Positions 1-6,540 of a stretch of DNA of 6,946 bases are shown here, piece by piece. The notes under the pieces were generated by a model. It was not told the DNA's origin, did no database searches, and saw only the letters and a list, made by a program, of their open reading frames with translations. A program made the translations under genes and the position numbers. The stretch comes from Pseudomonadota bacterium (GTDB lineage Bacteria > Pseudomonadota > Gammaproteobacteria > Pseudomonadales > Halieaceae), in contig JAUVBI010000170.1 of NCBI GenBank assembly GCA_030591305.1, positions 1-6,946 of the forward strand, given 5' to 3'. Each line of letters starts with the position of its first letter. Positions within the stretch are counted from its first letter, which is position 1.

Positions 1-226
1 GATCGCTCTGCTTGCGCCCGGCCAGTTTTTTTAAACCGACCCCAAGCAACACAACAATTGCCGCCGCCAGTATAATACCACCCGCCCCTATGGCCGTGGC
101 CAGAAAGAGGTCCCACATCACCTGGGGTGAAATTCCGAATTGGTCGATAGCCACCCATATCAGGCTGCTCATGGCCAGCACGGCCAAAACAATCGTTCGA
201 ATATAGCGCCTGTTTGCTTTACTCAT
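1..226 (-). CDS. Small two-helix membrane protein, unknown function (partial, C-terminus beyond window)
   Basis: I do not recognise this gene. Reading leftwards from an ATG at 226-224, 75 residues are visible with no stop before the window edge. The translation begins MSKANRRYIRTIVLAVLAM and shows two hydrophobic stretches, about residues 11-27 and 39-66. They are separated by a short polar turn (AIDQFGISPQ), and a basic patch (KKLAGRKQ) follows. This predicts an inner-membrane protein with two helices and a positive N-terminus. The start lies 13 bases after the aroC stop, so the gene is probably cotranscribed with aroC. No strong Shine-Dalgarno sequence is visible. An in-frame GTG four codons upstream (238-236) is an alternative start. 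The plus-strand reading frame over this stretch looks like a shadow. The role is unknown; it could be a small standalone protein or the start of a longer transporter. Confidence 0.6.
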   Translation of the reverse strand, partial: MSKANRRYIRTIVLAVLAMSSLIWVAIDQFGISPQVMWDLFLATAIGAGGIILAAAIVVLLGVGLKKLAGRKQSD

Positions 227-239
227 GCCACTGGCCACT

Positions 240-1376
240 TTAGCTACGTGTATGTGGAACACTGGCAGATTTTGTAGAACCTACCGCACCGGGCACCACT
301 GGCGTCACTGATTTCACATCCATATTTTGTGCACGATGGCGCAGCATATGGTCCATTAATACAATAGCCAGCATTGCCTCGGCAATGGGTGTGGCGCGAA
401 TCCCGACACAGGGGTCATGACGCCCGTGGGTCACAACTTCGATTGGCTCACCGTGAATATTGATGGAAGCACCTGGCAGGCGAATACTGGAGGTGGGCTT
501 GAGAGCCATACTGACCGTAATATCCTGGCCACTGGAAATTCCACCCAACACACCGCCTGCGTTATTGCTGAGAAAGCCCTGCGGCGTGATCTGGTCGCGG
601 TGTTCGCTGCCCCTGTGCTCAACACAGGAGAATCCGGCGCCTATTTCGACGCCCTTAACGGCATTGATACTCATCATGGCGCTGGCAATGTCGGCGTCAA
701 GCCGGTCAAATATGGGCTCACCAAGACCGGGCATCACACCCGTGGCCACCACATTAATTCTCGCCCCTATGGAGTCACCACTCTTATTGAGTGCCGCCAT
801 AAACTCTTCCATCTGCGTTATTTTGGATTCATCGGGACAGAAGAAAGGGTTGCTCTCGACCACATCCCAGTCCAGAACTTCGGCCTTGATGGGGCCCAGT
901 TCTGACAAATAGCCTCGAATCTGGATACCATAGTGTGTCGCCAGGTATTTTTTTGCAACGCCACCCGCGGCAACCCGCATGGCCGTTTCTCTCGCCGATG
1001 AGCGCCCTCCTCCACGATAATCTCTGGCGCCATACTTTTGCGTGTAGGTATAGTCTGCATGGGCGGGACGAAAGCTATCTTTGATATTGGAGTAGTCTTT
1101 TGAGCGTTGGTCTGTGTTTTCAATTAACAACCCTATAGGTGTGCCCGTGGTCTTGCCCTCGAAAATTCCGGACAAAATTTTGACCTCGTCTGCCTCGCGC
1201 CGCTGCGTTGTAAAACGCGATGTGCCGGGTTTGCGGCGATCCAGGTCGCGCTGCAAGTCGGAGCTATCCAGTTCCAGCCCCGGTGGGCAGCCATCGATAA
1301 CACAACCCAGTGCCGGGCCATGACTCTCGCCAAAGCTCGTCACGGTAAACAATTTTCCGATGGAGTTACCGGCCAT
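240..1376 (-). CDS. aroC: Chorismate synthase
   Basis: This cytoplasmic enzyme converts 5-enolpyruvylshikimate-3-phosphate to chorismate, the last step of the shikimate pathway feeding aromatic amino acids, folate and quinones. It needs reduced FMN. The 378 residues show the family signatures: GESHGPALG (residues 16-24, with His19), [11 protein letters not shown] (101-111, with His106), [10 protein letters not shown] (122-131) and [12 protein letters not shown] (319-330, with Asp321). The two histidines and the aspartate match the known catalytic residues. The E. coli protein has 361 residues; the extra length here is a Ser/Pro/Val-rich tail after RAQNMDVK. The start [10 protein letters not shown] matches the family N-terminus, and an AAAGG Shine-Dalgarno-like sequence lies about 11 bases upstream. 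The gene follows prmB after 62 bases and precedes a small membrane protein gene after 13 bases, which suggests an operon. Confidence 0.98.
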   Translation of the reverse strand: MAGNSIGKLFTVTSFGESHGPALGCVIDGCPPGLELDSSDLQRDLDRRKPGTSRFTTQRREADEVKILSGIFEGKTTGTPIGLLIENTDQRSKDYSNIKDSFRPAHADYTYTQKYGARDYRGGGRSSARETAMRVAAGGVAKKYLATHYGIQIRGYLSELGPIKAEVLDWDVVESNPFFCPDESKITQMEEFMAALNKSGDSIGARINVVATGVMPGLGEPIFDRLDADIASAMMSINAVKGVEIGAGFSCVEHRGSEHRDQITPQGFLSNNAGGVLGGISSGQDITVSMALKPTSSIRLPGASINIHGEPIEVVTHGRHDPCVGIRATPIAEAMLAIVLMDHMLRHRAQNMDVKSVTPVVPGAVGSTKSASVPHTRS

Positions 1377-1428
1377 GTCAGATAGTACCTTTTACGGTTG
1401 GGGCTTTGCGCCCGGTATGGTGAGGATT

Positions 1429-1434
1429 ATTATA
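1429..1434 (-). promoter_or_regulatory. Possible -10 box of an internal promoter for aroC
   Basis: The minus strand reads TATAAT exactly here, just after the prmB stop codon and about 50 bases before the aroC start. No good TTGACA-like -35 element is seen 16-18 bases upstream; that position falls in the end of prmB and reads about ACCAGC. It could give aroC some expression independent of prmB, but a chance match in an AT-rich gap is equally possible. Confidence 0.3.
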
Positions 1435-1438
1435 CCGC

Positions 1439-2359
1439 TTATCCTGCAAAGCTGGTGCTGTATTCTTGCAACTCTTTCGCAGTTATAGCGAGCACCCCGT
1501 GTCCGCCGTTTTCAAATTCCAGCCAGGTAAAGGGGACAGTCGGGTAAAGTGCCTCCAGTTCTTCCCAACTGTTGCCCACCTCCACAATCAACAGGCCGCT
1601 GTACTTAAGAAAACCGGCGGCCCTTTGCAGGATTATACGGGTCAGAGCCAGGCCGTCGGGACCGGAACCCAGAGCCAGGGCAGGTTCATGGTGATATTCA
1701 TTGGGCATGGACGACAGGTCGCTCTGATTCACGTAGGGGGGATTGGAGAGAATAAGGTCGTAGCATTGTGGCTTTAACGCCGTAAACAAATCAGATTTAA
1801 TGACGGATGTACGTGCCTGTAATCCATGCAAAGTGACATTCTCTGTGGCGAGAGCCAGGGCATTTTCATCCAGGTCTGCCAGGTCGACCTGTAGCTGTGG
1901 GTAATAATGCGCCGCGGCAAGGCCAATACACCCCCCCCCACAGCAAAGGTCCAGCACTCGCTGGGGTCTGGGCCCTTGATACCAGGGCTTAAATTCATGA
2001 AGGATTAATTCTGCAATCGGTGAGCGCGGTATTATGGCTCTCTCATCACAGTAAAACTCCAGCCCTGCAAACCAGGCGCGTCCCAGTAGATAGGGCAAGG
2101 GTACATGATCATCAATACGCCTACGCAGCATGGCTTGCAGCCTGGTGAGGGCCTTTTTATCAAAAGGGTGCGGCATAACACCTTCATCGGAGTTAACCGG
2201 CAGGTCGGCAACTCCCAGTACCAGCTGCACTGCTTCATCCCAGGGGTTATCCGTCCCGTGACCATAAAAAACATCACTGACTGCCAGGCGCTCCGCACAG
2301 TATTTCAGTGCCTCACCCACCGTTTTTGGATTGTCTCTATCTGTTGTGTCAGCGCTCAT
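1439..2359 (-). CDS. prmB: Ribosomal protein L3 N5-glutamine methyltransferase
   Basis: PrmB uses S-adenosylmethionine to methylate a glutamine side chain in ribosomal protein L3, a modification linked to 50S subunit assembly. The 306-residue length is close to E. coli PrmB (310). The N-terminal domain has the PrmB block YGHGTDNPWDEAVQLVL (32-48). AWFAGLEFYCDERAIIPRSPI (about 95-115) follows, then the SAM-binding motif I VLDLCCGGGCIGLA (135-148), the catalytic NPPY motif (206-209) with the PrmB-type sequence MPNEYHHEPALAL (218-230), and the end block FTWLEFENGGHGV (277-289). These separate it from HemK/PrmC, which shares the NPPY motif but lacks the YGHGTDNPW block. Motif I has CGGGCIG where E. 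coli has TGSGCIA. Its three glycines are written as an unbroken run of nine G (C on the plus strand, 1931-1939), a slippage-prone site. The Shine-Dalgarno sequence is weak. Confidence 0.95.
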   Translation of the reverse strand: MSADTTDRDNPKTVGEALKYCAERLAVSDVFYGHGTDNPWDEAVQLVLGVADLPVNSDEGVMPHPFDKKALTRLQAMLRRRIDDHVPLPYLLGRAWFAGLEFYCDERAIIPRSPIAELILHEFKPWYQGPRPQRVLDLCCGGGCIGLAAAHYYPQLQVDLADLDENALALATENVTLHGLQARTSVIKSDLFTALKPQCYDLILSNPPYVNQSDLSSMPNEYHHEPALALGSGPDGLALTRIILQRAAGFLKYSGLLIVEVGNSWEELEALYPTVPFTWLEFENGGHGVLAITAKELQEYSTSFAG

Positions 2360-2377
2360 CGGCTCAGTTTACCCCGT

Positions 2378-2406
2378 TTGCCTTGAGCCAGCGAGGTTGG
2401 TAATAT
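2378..2406 (+). promoter_or_regulatory. Candidate sigma-70 promoter for folE
   Basis: In the 84-base gap between divergent prmB and folE, a TTGCCT hexamer (2378-2383) lies 17 bases before TAATAT (2401-2406). Each matches four of six consensus positions and the spacing is ideal. The predicted transcript would start near 2413, about 30 bases before the folE GTG. No comparably good promoter for prmB was found on the opposite strand. Confidence 0.35.
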
Positions 2407-2430
2407 CGCCGGCCCTGCGGGGCAGATCAC

Positions 2431-2435
2431 AGGAG
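2431..2435 (+). promoter_or_regulatory. Ribosome binding site fixing the GTG start of folE
   Basis: A perfect AGGAG lies eight bases before GTG at 2444. It supports this GTG as the true start of folE. Confidence 0.75.
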
Positions 2436-2443
2436 ATCATTTC

Positions 2444-2992
2444 GTGGAAGACAGTTGGGCTAAAATTATTGCAGATATCGGCGAGGATGTGACACGCCCA
2501 GGACTGGTAGACACGCCTAAAAGAGCAGCCAAGGCTTTCAGCTTTTTGACCCGTGGTTACGGGCAGTCTGTCGAGGAAGTGGTAAACGATGCGCTGTTTC
2601 CTTCAGACTCCGATGAAATGGTACTGGTACAGGATGTTGAGATGTACTCCCTGTGCGAACATCACATACTGCCATTTATTGGCAAATGCCACGTTGCCTA
2701 TATCCCCACGGGCAAAGTACTGGGCTTATCCAAAGTTGCGCGCATTGTCGATGTATTTGCCCGACGCCTGCAAATCCAGGAGACACTCACTCGCCAGATC
2801 GCCGAGGCGATTATGAACGTTACCCAGGCCCAGGGTGTGGGTGTTATTGTCGAGGCACAGCATATGTGCATGATGATGCGCGGGGTGGAGAAGCAAAACT
2901 CCCTGATGAAAACCTCTGCCATGCTGGGTACGTTTCGCAGCTCGCAAAAAACCCGCGATGAGTTTTTGTCGCTGCTACAACTAAGGCGTTAG
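2444..2992 (+). CDS. folE: GTP cyclohydrolase I (type I, FolE)
   Basis: This enzyme opens GTP to 7,8-dihydroneopterin triphosphate, the first committed step of tetrahydrofolate synthesis and also a source of queuosine-type precursors. The 182-residue product has the family core. [17 protein letters not shown] (16-32) is followed by the zinc and active-site block [12 protein letters not shown] (67-78). Next come [19 protein letters not shown] (90-108), QERLT-like QETLTRQIA (112-120), [11 protein letters not shown] (137-147) and a C-terminal TRDEFLSLL. By comparison with E. coli FolE, the zinc ligands should be Cys71, His74 and Cys142, with His73 and His140 catalytic; all are present. The protein is shorter than E. 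coli FolE (222) because it lacks the longer N-terminal helix, as many 180-190-residue homologues do. It starts at GTG, supported by AGGAG eight bases upstream. It is divergent from prmB and convergent with the alpha/beta hydrolase gene. Confidence 0.97.
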   Translation: MEDSWAKIIADIGEDVTRPGLVDTPKRAAKAFSFLTRGYGQSVEEVVNDALFPSDSDEMVLVQDVEMYSLCEHHILPFIGKCHVAYIPTGKVLGLSKVARIVDVFARRLQIQETLTRQIAEAIMNVTQAQGVGVIVEAQHMCMMMRGVEKQNSLMKTSAMLGTFRSSQKTRDEFLSLLQLRR

Positions 2993-2993
2993 C

Positions 2994-3018
2994 AAAATAA
3001 AGCCCTGGCAATCAGGGC
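2994..3018 (-). terminator. Intrinsic terminator of the htpG-sixA-hydrolase unit
   Basis: On the minus strand a perfect six-base stem GCCCTG/CAGGGC (3018-3013 and 3007-3002) with a five-base loop ATTGC is followed by TTTATTTT. That is the expected form of a Rho-independent terminator for leftward transcription. The first arm and loop contain the TGA stop of the alpha/beta hydrolase (3014-3012). In the folE direction the hairpin is followed by GAGGACAG rather than a T-run, so it should work well only for the minus strand. Confidence 0.75.
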
Positions 3019-3863
3019 GAGGACAGTAGAAAGCGCGTTATTCTTTCTGCAATCGCTGCAACATCACCTTCCATATGAAAATGATGCCCGCCGGGAACAA
3101 GCTCCGACTGTATATTTCCTACAAGTTCTTCTGTCCGCTGTAGCATATTGGAACTCTGGCCCAGGCCATTTTCAGCCTGCAGAAAGAGCGTTGGCATGGT
3201 CAAACTCTCAAGTATAGCCCTGTTTTGGCCCTCGGTTAGTTTCACTGCAGACGCACCAAAAAGGCGTGGGTCGGCGGCCCACCTATGACCGTCCGGGTGC
3301 TGTGCAAGTCCCCGCTGTGCCAGGGTTTTCGCTGCTTCCATTGACAGCCCCGACTTTGTACGCGCAGCCACGGCGTCCTCAACAGTGGCATAAACACGGC
3401 TTTCACGATTCAGTCGCCTGGGTTTGTCGCGCAGAAATCTTGCCATCTGCTTGGGGAAATCTTCCTCCGGGATAGCATGGGGTAATACAGCATCGAGTAG
3501 TACCAGGTGATTGACACGGTCGGGGGCTGCACTGGCAATAATAGCGCTGATAATAGCGCCCCTGGAATGCCCCATCAGGTCGAAGTTTTTCCAGCCCAAT
3601 TGCTCCAGCACGCCAAAAATTTCCGGCAAATCATCCCAGATTTGATAGGTGGCATCCTCTGAGCGCCAACTACTGCGGCCGTGACCGGTCAAATCAAGGG
3701 CGACAATCTGGTGAGTGCACAACAAAGGAGCAAGCCTTTCAAAGCTGGCCGCATTGTCCAGCCAACCATGCAGAGCTAACAGGGGAGGAAGAGAATTATC
3801 GCCCCAACACAGCCCCTCTATTCGCAGGCCATTTACCTCCCAGCATTGCTGGCGAGGCTTCAT
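3012..3863 (-). CDS. Alpha/beta hydrolase, SERHL-like
   Basis: This is a predicted cytoplasmic alpha/beta-fold hydrolase of 283 residues; the substrate is unknown. Visible motifs are the oxyanion-hole region LHGWLDNAASF (31-41), DLTGHGRSS (57-65), the nucleophile elbow GHSRG (98-102, Ser100) and the C-terminal catalytic histidine region GGHHFHME (258-265, His260 or His261). HGWLDNAASF resembles serine hydrolase-like (SERHL) proteins. The elbow has Arg where GHSMG is usual. After the predicted strand beta-7 (MPTLFLQAENG, 223-233) the usual acidic residue is not at its normal place, as Gly233 occupies it. Glu231, or Asp124 after strand beta-6 (VLLDAVLP), could take its role. There is no signal peptide. 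The start ATG overlaps the sixA stop by four bases (ATGA), implying translational coupling. The stop codon lies inside the terminator hairpin. Confidence 0.88.
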   Translation of the reverse strand: MKPRQQCWEVNGLRIEGLCWGDNSLPPLLALHGWLDNAASFERLAPLLCTHQIVALDLTGHGRSSWRSEDATYQIWDDLPEIFGVLEQLGWKNFDLMGHSRGAIISAIIASAAPDRVNHLVLLDAVLPHAIPEEDFPKQMARFLRDKPRRLNRESRVYATVEDAVAARTKSGLSMEAAKTLAQRGLAQHPDGHRWAADPRLFGASAVKLTEGQNRAILESLTMPTLFLQAENGLGQSSNMLQRTEELVGNIQSELVPGGHHFHMEGDVAAIAERITRFLLSSP

Positions 3864-4351
3864 ACGTAGCCCCGGTACTCCGGTGGCAGCGCCCAGAAAA
3901 GAAGCTCACCGCAACCCTCTGCCGGGGTGTCCAGCCAGATAGATACAAGCCCTCCCGGTGACAGTGACGGCACCCGGCCAGAATCATCGATATAGTGTTC
4001 CACCAGCATGGACACCATGGGTTGGTGCCCAACCAGGATACAATGGGAAATGTCCTCCGTAAGGGGAGACAGCGCGTTGTCGACGTCTGTCAGCGCCCTG
4101 CCGGGCAGCAGTGCCTCCATGGGAGCTAACGATGCGGTAAAAGCCGCTGCGAGCACCTCTGCCGTCTGGGTAGTCCTGCGCCAGTTGCTGTAAAAAATGT
4201 GTCCGGGAAGTACCAGGGACTTGTCTCCGCACAGGTCACGCAGCTGGTGACTGCCAAAACTGATATCATCGATACCAGCATTGGTGAGCTCTCGATCTTT
4301 ATCCCGCAGGGCATCCCCTGCCTCCCCGTGTCGAACTATGGTTATAATCAT
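3860..4351 (-). CDS. sixA: Histidine phosphatase family protein, SixA type
   Basis: The gene encodes a small cytoplasmic phosphatase of the histidine phosphatase (RHG) superfamily. E. coli SixA (161 residues) removes phosphate from phosphohistidine in HPt domains or phosphotransfer proteins. From the chosen start the product is 163 residues. It begins MIITIVRHGEAGDA, with catalytic His8 in RHG, then ELTNAGIDD (21-29). SNWRRTTQTAE (55-65) supplies the phosphate-binding Arg59 in the place of SPxxRxxQTA, and VGHQP (107-111) supplies the second histidine, His109. The open frame extends to a GTG at 4393 that would add 14 residues. I prefer ATG at 4351 because the family begins at the RHG strand and because a TATAAA box lies between the two starts. 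A GGGA lies just before the ATG. It lies 69 bases after htpG and overlaps the hydrolase gene by four bases. The exact substrate is not certain. Confidence 0.87.
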   Translation of the reverse strand: MIITIVRHGEAGDALRDKDRELTNAGIDDISFGSHQLRDLCGDKSLVLPGHIFYSNWRRTTQTAEVLAAAFTASLAPMEALLPGRALTDVDNALSPLTEDISHCILVGHQPMVSMLVEHYIDDSGRVPSLSPGGLVSIWLDTPAEGCGELLFWALPPEYRGYV

Positions 4352-4381
4352 TATTTCCCAGCGTATTCGTGGCACATCCCG

Positions 4382-4387
4382 TTTATA
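4382..4387 (-). promoter_or_regulatory. Possible -10 box of a sixA promoter
   Basis: The minus strand reads TATAAA in the htpG-sixA gap, about 31 bases before the preferred sixA ATG. No TTGACA-like element is seen at 16-18 bases upstream. If used, it would let sixA and the hydrolase be expressed without heat shock and would exclude the upstream GTG start. Confidence 0.25.
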
Positions 4388-4420
4388 GTTCACTGGATGA
4401 TACCACTCCTACAGCGGAAA

Positions 4421-6334
4421 CTAGCTGCTCATTTTCAACAATAGCTTGTTGAGACGTGTAACGAAGGCTGCTGGGTCTTCCAACTGGCCACCCTCGGCCA
4501 GGGTCGCCTGATCAAAGATAACCGAAGCGAGATCGGCAAACCTGTCCTCGTCGGGCTCCTGATCCAGCATCACAACCAGTGGGTGAGCCGGATTAACCTC
4601 CAGTGTGGGAAGGCTTTCAGGCACAGCCTGTCCTGCAGCCTCCATGATACGGCGCATCTGTGCACCCATGTCAGCGTCACCAACCACCAGGCAGGCAGCT
4701 GAGTCGGTAAGTCGATTGGTACTTCTGACCTCCTCCACCTTGCCTTTCAAAACGGCAGACAAACGTTCCACCAATGCTTCACTTTCTTTGGCAACCTTCT
4801 CCTGCTCCGCCTTCTCTTCTTCCGAGTCGGAGGCCAAATCCAGGGCTCCTCTAGCCACGTCCTGAAACGTTTTGCCATCGAAGTCCTGCATATGATTCAT
4901 CAACCAGTCGTCTACCCGGTCAGATAGCAGCAGTACTTCGATGCCCTTCTTGCGGAACACTTCCAGATGGGGGCTATTTTTCGCCGTGTTGAAATTCTCG
5001 GCAACCACGTAGTAAATTTTGTCCTGGCCTTCTTGCATCCTGCCGACATAGTCTTCCAACGACTGGTTCTGCGCTTCAACGTCAGTATGGGTGCTACTGA
5101 AGCGCAACAGCTTGGCGATCTTCTCCTTGTTGGCAAAATCCTCCGCAGGCCCCTCCTTCAATACCTGGCCAAATTCTTTCCAGAACGCGTTGTAGTCATC
5201 ACCCTCTGCCTTGGCAAGTTTGCCGAGCATATCCAGTGCGCGCTTGGTCAGCGCACTGCGCATGGAATCCACAGCGGGATCCTGCTGCAAAATTTCACGG
5301 GACACATTGAGCGACAGGTCGTTGGAGTCAACAACTCCTTTCACAAAACGCAGATACAGGGGTAGAAACTGCTCTGCCTCGTCCATGATAAATGTACGCT
5401 GTACATACAGCTTCAAACCGCGGGACATTTCACGGTTCCACATGTCAAAGGGTGCCTTTTTTGGCATGTATAACAGGCTGGTGTACTCGAGCTTCCCCTC
5501 CACCTTGTTGTGGCTCCAGGTCAGCGGGTCTTCGAAATCATGGGAGACGTGCTTATAAAACTCGTGATATTCCTCGTCGCTCACCTCTGACCGGGGACGT
5601 GTCCACAGAGCCGTCGCTGCATTGACTGCCTCATATTCAACTTCGGGGTTCTCTGGGGCATCTTCACCCTCTGCTGGCGGCGTCTGTGGCTTGGCCATCA
5701 TTACCGGTACGGAAATATGATCTGAATATTTTTTGATAACACTGCGCACTCGCCAGTCATCGGCAAACTCGCTGCCATCGGCTTTCAGGTGCAGGGTAAT
5801 CGTGGTTCCTCGCTCGGTTTTCTCCTTGCCCTCAATAGAGAACTCGGCCTCACCATGAGATTCCCACACCACACCGCTGTCAGTATCCTCTCCTGCCTTA
5901 CGCGTGTGCACTTCCACCCTGTCGGCAACAATAAAAGCCGAGTAAAAACCCACACCAAACTGGCCGATCAACTGGGAGTCCTTCTGCTCATCACCGGTTA
6001 GATTATTCAGGAAACTCGCAGTGCCCGATTTGGCGATAGTGCCCAGGTTCTCGATAACTTCATCGCGAGTCATACCGATACCATTGTCGCTGAGGGTAAT
6101 AGTATTCGCCTCTTTATCGACATCCACAGTAATCTGGTAATCGCCCTGCCCTTCCAGCAGGCCCTCATCAGCCAGCGCTGCAAAGCGCAGCTTGTCTATC
6201 GCGTCAGACGAGTTGGAGATCAACTCGCGCAGGAATATCTCCTTGTTGCTGTACAGGGAGTGAATCATCAGGTGTAGTAATTGTTTTGCTTCCGTTTGGA
6301 ATCCCAGAGTTTCTTTTTTTACATCAGCGGTCAT
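4421..6334 (-). CDS. htpG: Molecular chaperone HtpG (bacterial Hsp90)
   Basis: HtpG is a cytosolic, dimeric, ATP-dependent chaperone that remodels client proteins together with DnaK. The 637-residue product has all three Hsp90 domains. The N-terminal GHKL ATPase domain contains [16 protein letters not shown] (35-50, with catalytic Glu37 and Asn41), DNGIGM (83-88, Asp83 contacting adenine) and QFGVGFYS (125-132). A short acidic Pro-rich linker (about 216-235) leads to the middle domain, with [14 protein letters not shown] (243-256), [10 protein letters not shown] (271-280) and [10 protein letters not shown] (341-350), where Arg346 is the likely ATP-contacting arginine. The C-terminal dimerisation domain includes [11 protein letters not shown] (540-550). 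E. coli HtpG has 624 residues. The C-terminus lacks MEEVD, as expected for bacteria. A GAGG Shine-Dalgarno sequence lies five bases before the ATG, and a sigma-32 promoter lies upstream. Confidence 0.99.
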   Translation of the reverse strand: MTADVKKETLGFQTEAKQLLHLMIHSLYSNKEIFLRELISNSSDAIDKLRFAALADEGLLEGQGDYQITVDVDKEANTITLSDNGIGMTRDEVIENLGTIAKSGTASFLNNLTGDEQKDSQLIGQFGVGFYSAFIVADRVEVHTRKAGEDTDSGVVWESHGEAEFSIEGKEKTERGTTITLHLKADGSEFADDWRVRSVIKKYSDHISVPVMMAKPQTPPAEGEDAPENPEVEYEAVNAATALWTRPRSEVSDEEYHEFYKHVSHDFEDPLTWSHNKVEGKLEYTSLLYMPKKAPFDMWNREMSRGLKLYVQRTFIMDEAEQFLPLYLRFVKGVVDSNDLSLNVSREILQQDPAVDSMRSALTKRALDMLGKLAKAEGDDYNAFWKEFGQVLKEGPAEDFANKEKIAKLLRFSSTHTDVEAQNQSLEDYVGRMQEGQDKIYYVVAENFNTAKNSPHLEVFRKKGIEVLLLSDRVDDWLMNHMQDFDGKTFQDVARGALDLASDSEEEKAEQEKVAKESEALVERLSAVLKGKVEEVRSTNRLTDSAACLVVGDADMGAQMRRIMEAAGQAVPESLPTLEVNPAHPLVVMLDQEPDEDRFADLASVIFDQATLAEGGQLEDPAAFVTRLNKLLLKMSS

Positions 6335-6360
6335 ATTGGCCTCGGGTCATTGGTAGTTTA

Positions 6361-6384
6361 ACTAAAGAAGAACGTTCTCTTAGT
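6361..6384 (-). promoter_or_regulatory. Imperfect hairpin at the predicted 5' end of htpG mRNA
   Basis: Read on the minus strand, the first 24 predicted transcript bases begin with ACTAA and end with TTAGT. Between these outer arms, short GA/TC pairs with two single-base bulges close on the perfect palindrome AGAACGTTCT (6369-6378). It could be a structured leader affecting mRNA stability or translation, or a protein-binding operator next to the start site. The Shine-Dalgarno sequence lies outside the hairpin, so it is not an obvious RNA thermometer. Confidence 0.35.
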
Positions 6385-6390
6385 CTTGGA

Positions 6391-6419
6391 ATATGGGGTC
6401 GAGCAGTAGCAAATTCAAG
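6391..6419 (-). promoter_or_regulatory. Sigma-32 heat-shock promoter of htpG
   Basis: The minus strand shows CTTGAA (6419-6414), a 15-base spacer, and CCCCATAT (6398-6391). These match the RpoH consensus CTTGAA and CCCCAT-T. The predicted start of transcription near 6384 leaves a leader of about 50 bases before the htpG ATG. htpG is a classic RpoH target in E. coli, so motif and gene agree. Confidence 0.9.
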
Positions 6420-6523
6420 GGCGGTTCTGGAAGGCTCGATATTTCTTCAATTTCACTACATAATTGGTGCTTCAAGCATGTCAGTGAGCCAAAATTCAAT
6501 GCTATTCATCACTACTACAATAT

Positions 6524-6529
6524 TATAAT
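6524..6529 (+). promoter_or_regulatory. -10 box of the metallo-hydrolase gene
   Basis: A perfect TATAAT ends 11 bases before the ATG at 6541. The -35 position (about 6500-6506) has no clear TTGACA match. The right half of the box overlaps a small dyad, TAATG-AG-CATTA (6526-6537), which might be an operator. Transcription from this box would start near 6536 and leave almost no leader. Confidence 0.4.
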
Positions 6530-6540
6530 GAGCATTAAAT

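Noticed and set aside
12..206. Plus-strand open frame of 64 codons at the left edge
   Set aside because: The minus-strand frame gives a coherent two-helix membrane protein placed directly after aroC, so this frame is taken as its shadow.
417..905. Open frame of 162 codons on the plus strand, opposite aroC
   Set aside because: It lies entirely antisense to the well-supported aroC gene, has no recognisable motif or good ribosome binding site, and looks like a shadow of aroC codon use.
1401..1413. GGGC/GCCC hairpin between prmB and aroC as a terminator
   Set aside because: It is a four-pair stem without a T-run on either strand, and the genes appear cotranscribed.
2412..2423. GCCC-TGCG-GGGC hairpin in the folE leader as a terminator or attenuator
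   Set aside because: The stem has only four pairs and no T-run follows; it is too weak to call.
4352..4393. Longer sixA starting at GTG 4393
   Set aside because: The extra 14 residues precede the universal RHG strand, the AGGAG is 12 bases from that GTG, and a TATAAA box falls inside this stretch. It is kept only as an alternative.
4967..5558. Two overlapping plus-strand open frames (132 and 115 codons) opposite htpG
   Set aside because: Both are antisense to conserved htpG sequence, overlap one another in different frames and show no protein-like motif.
6369..6378. AGAACGTTCT resembles a eukaryotic heat-shock element (nGAAnnTTCn)
   Set aside because: Bacteria have no heat-shock factor of that type. 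The match is short and probably coincidental; the sigma-32 promoter explains heat control.
6335..6420. CIRCE element for HrcA before htpG
   Set aside because: Looked for TTAGCACTC with a nine-base gap and GAGTGCTAA; neither arm is present.
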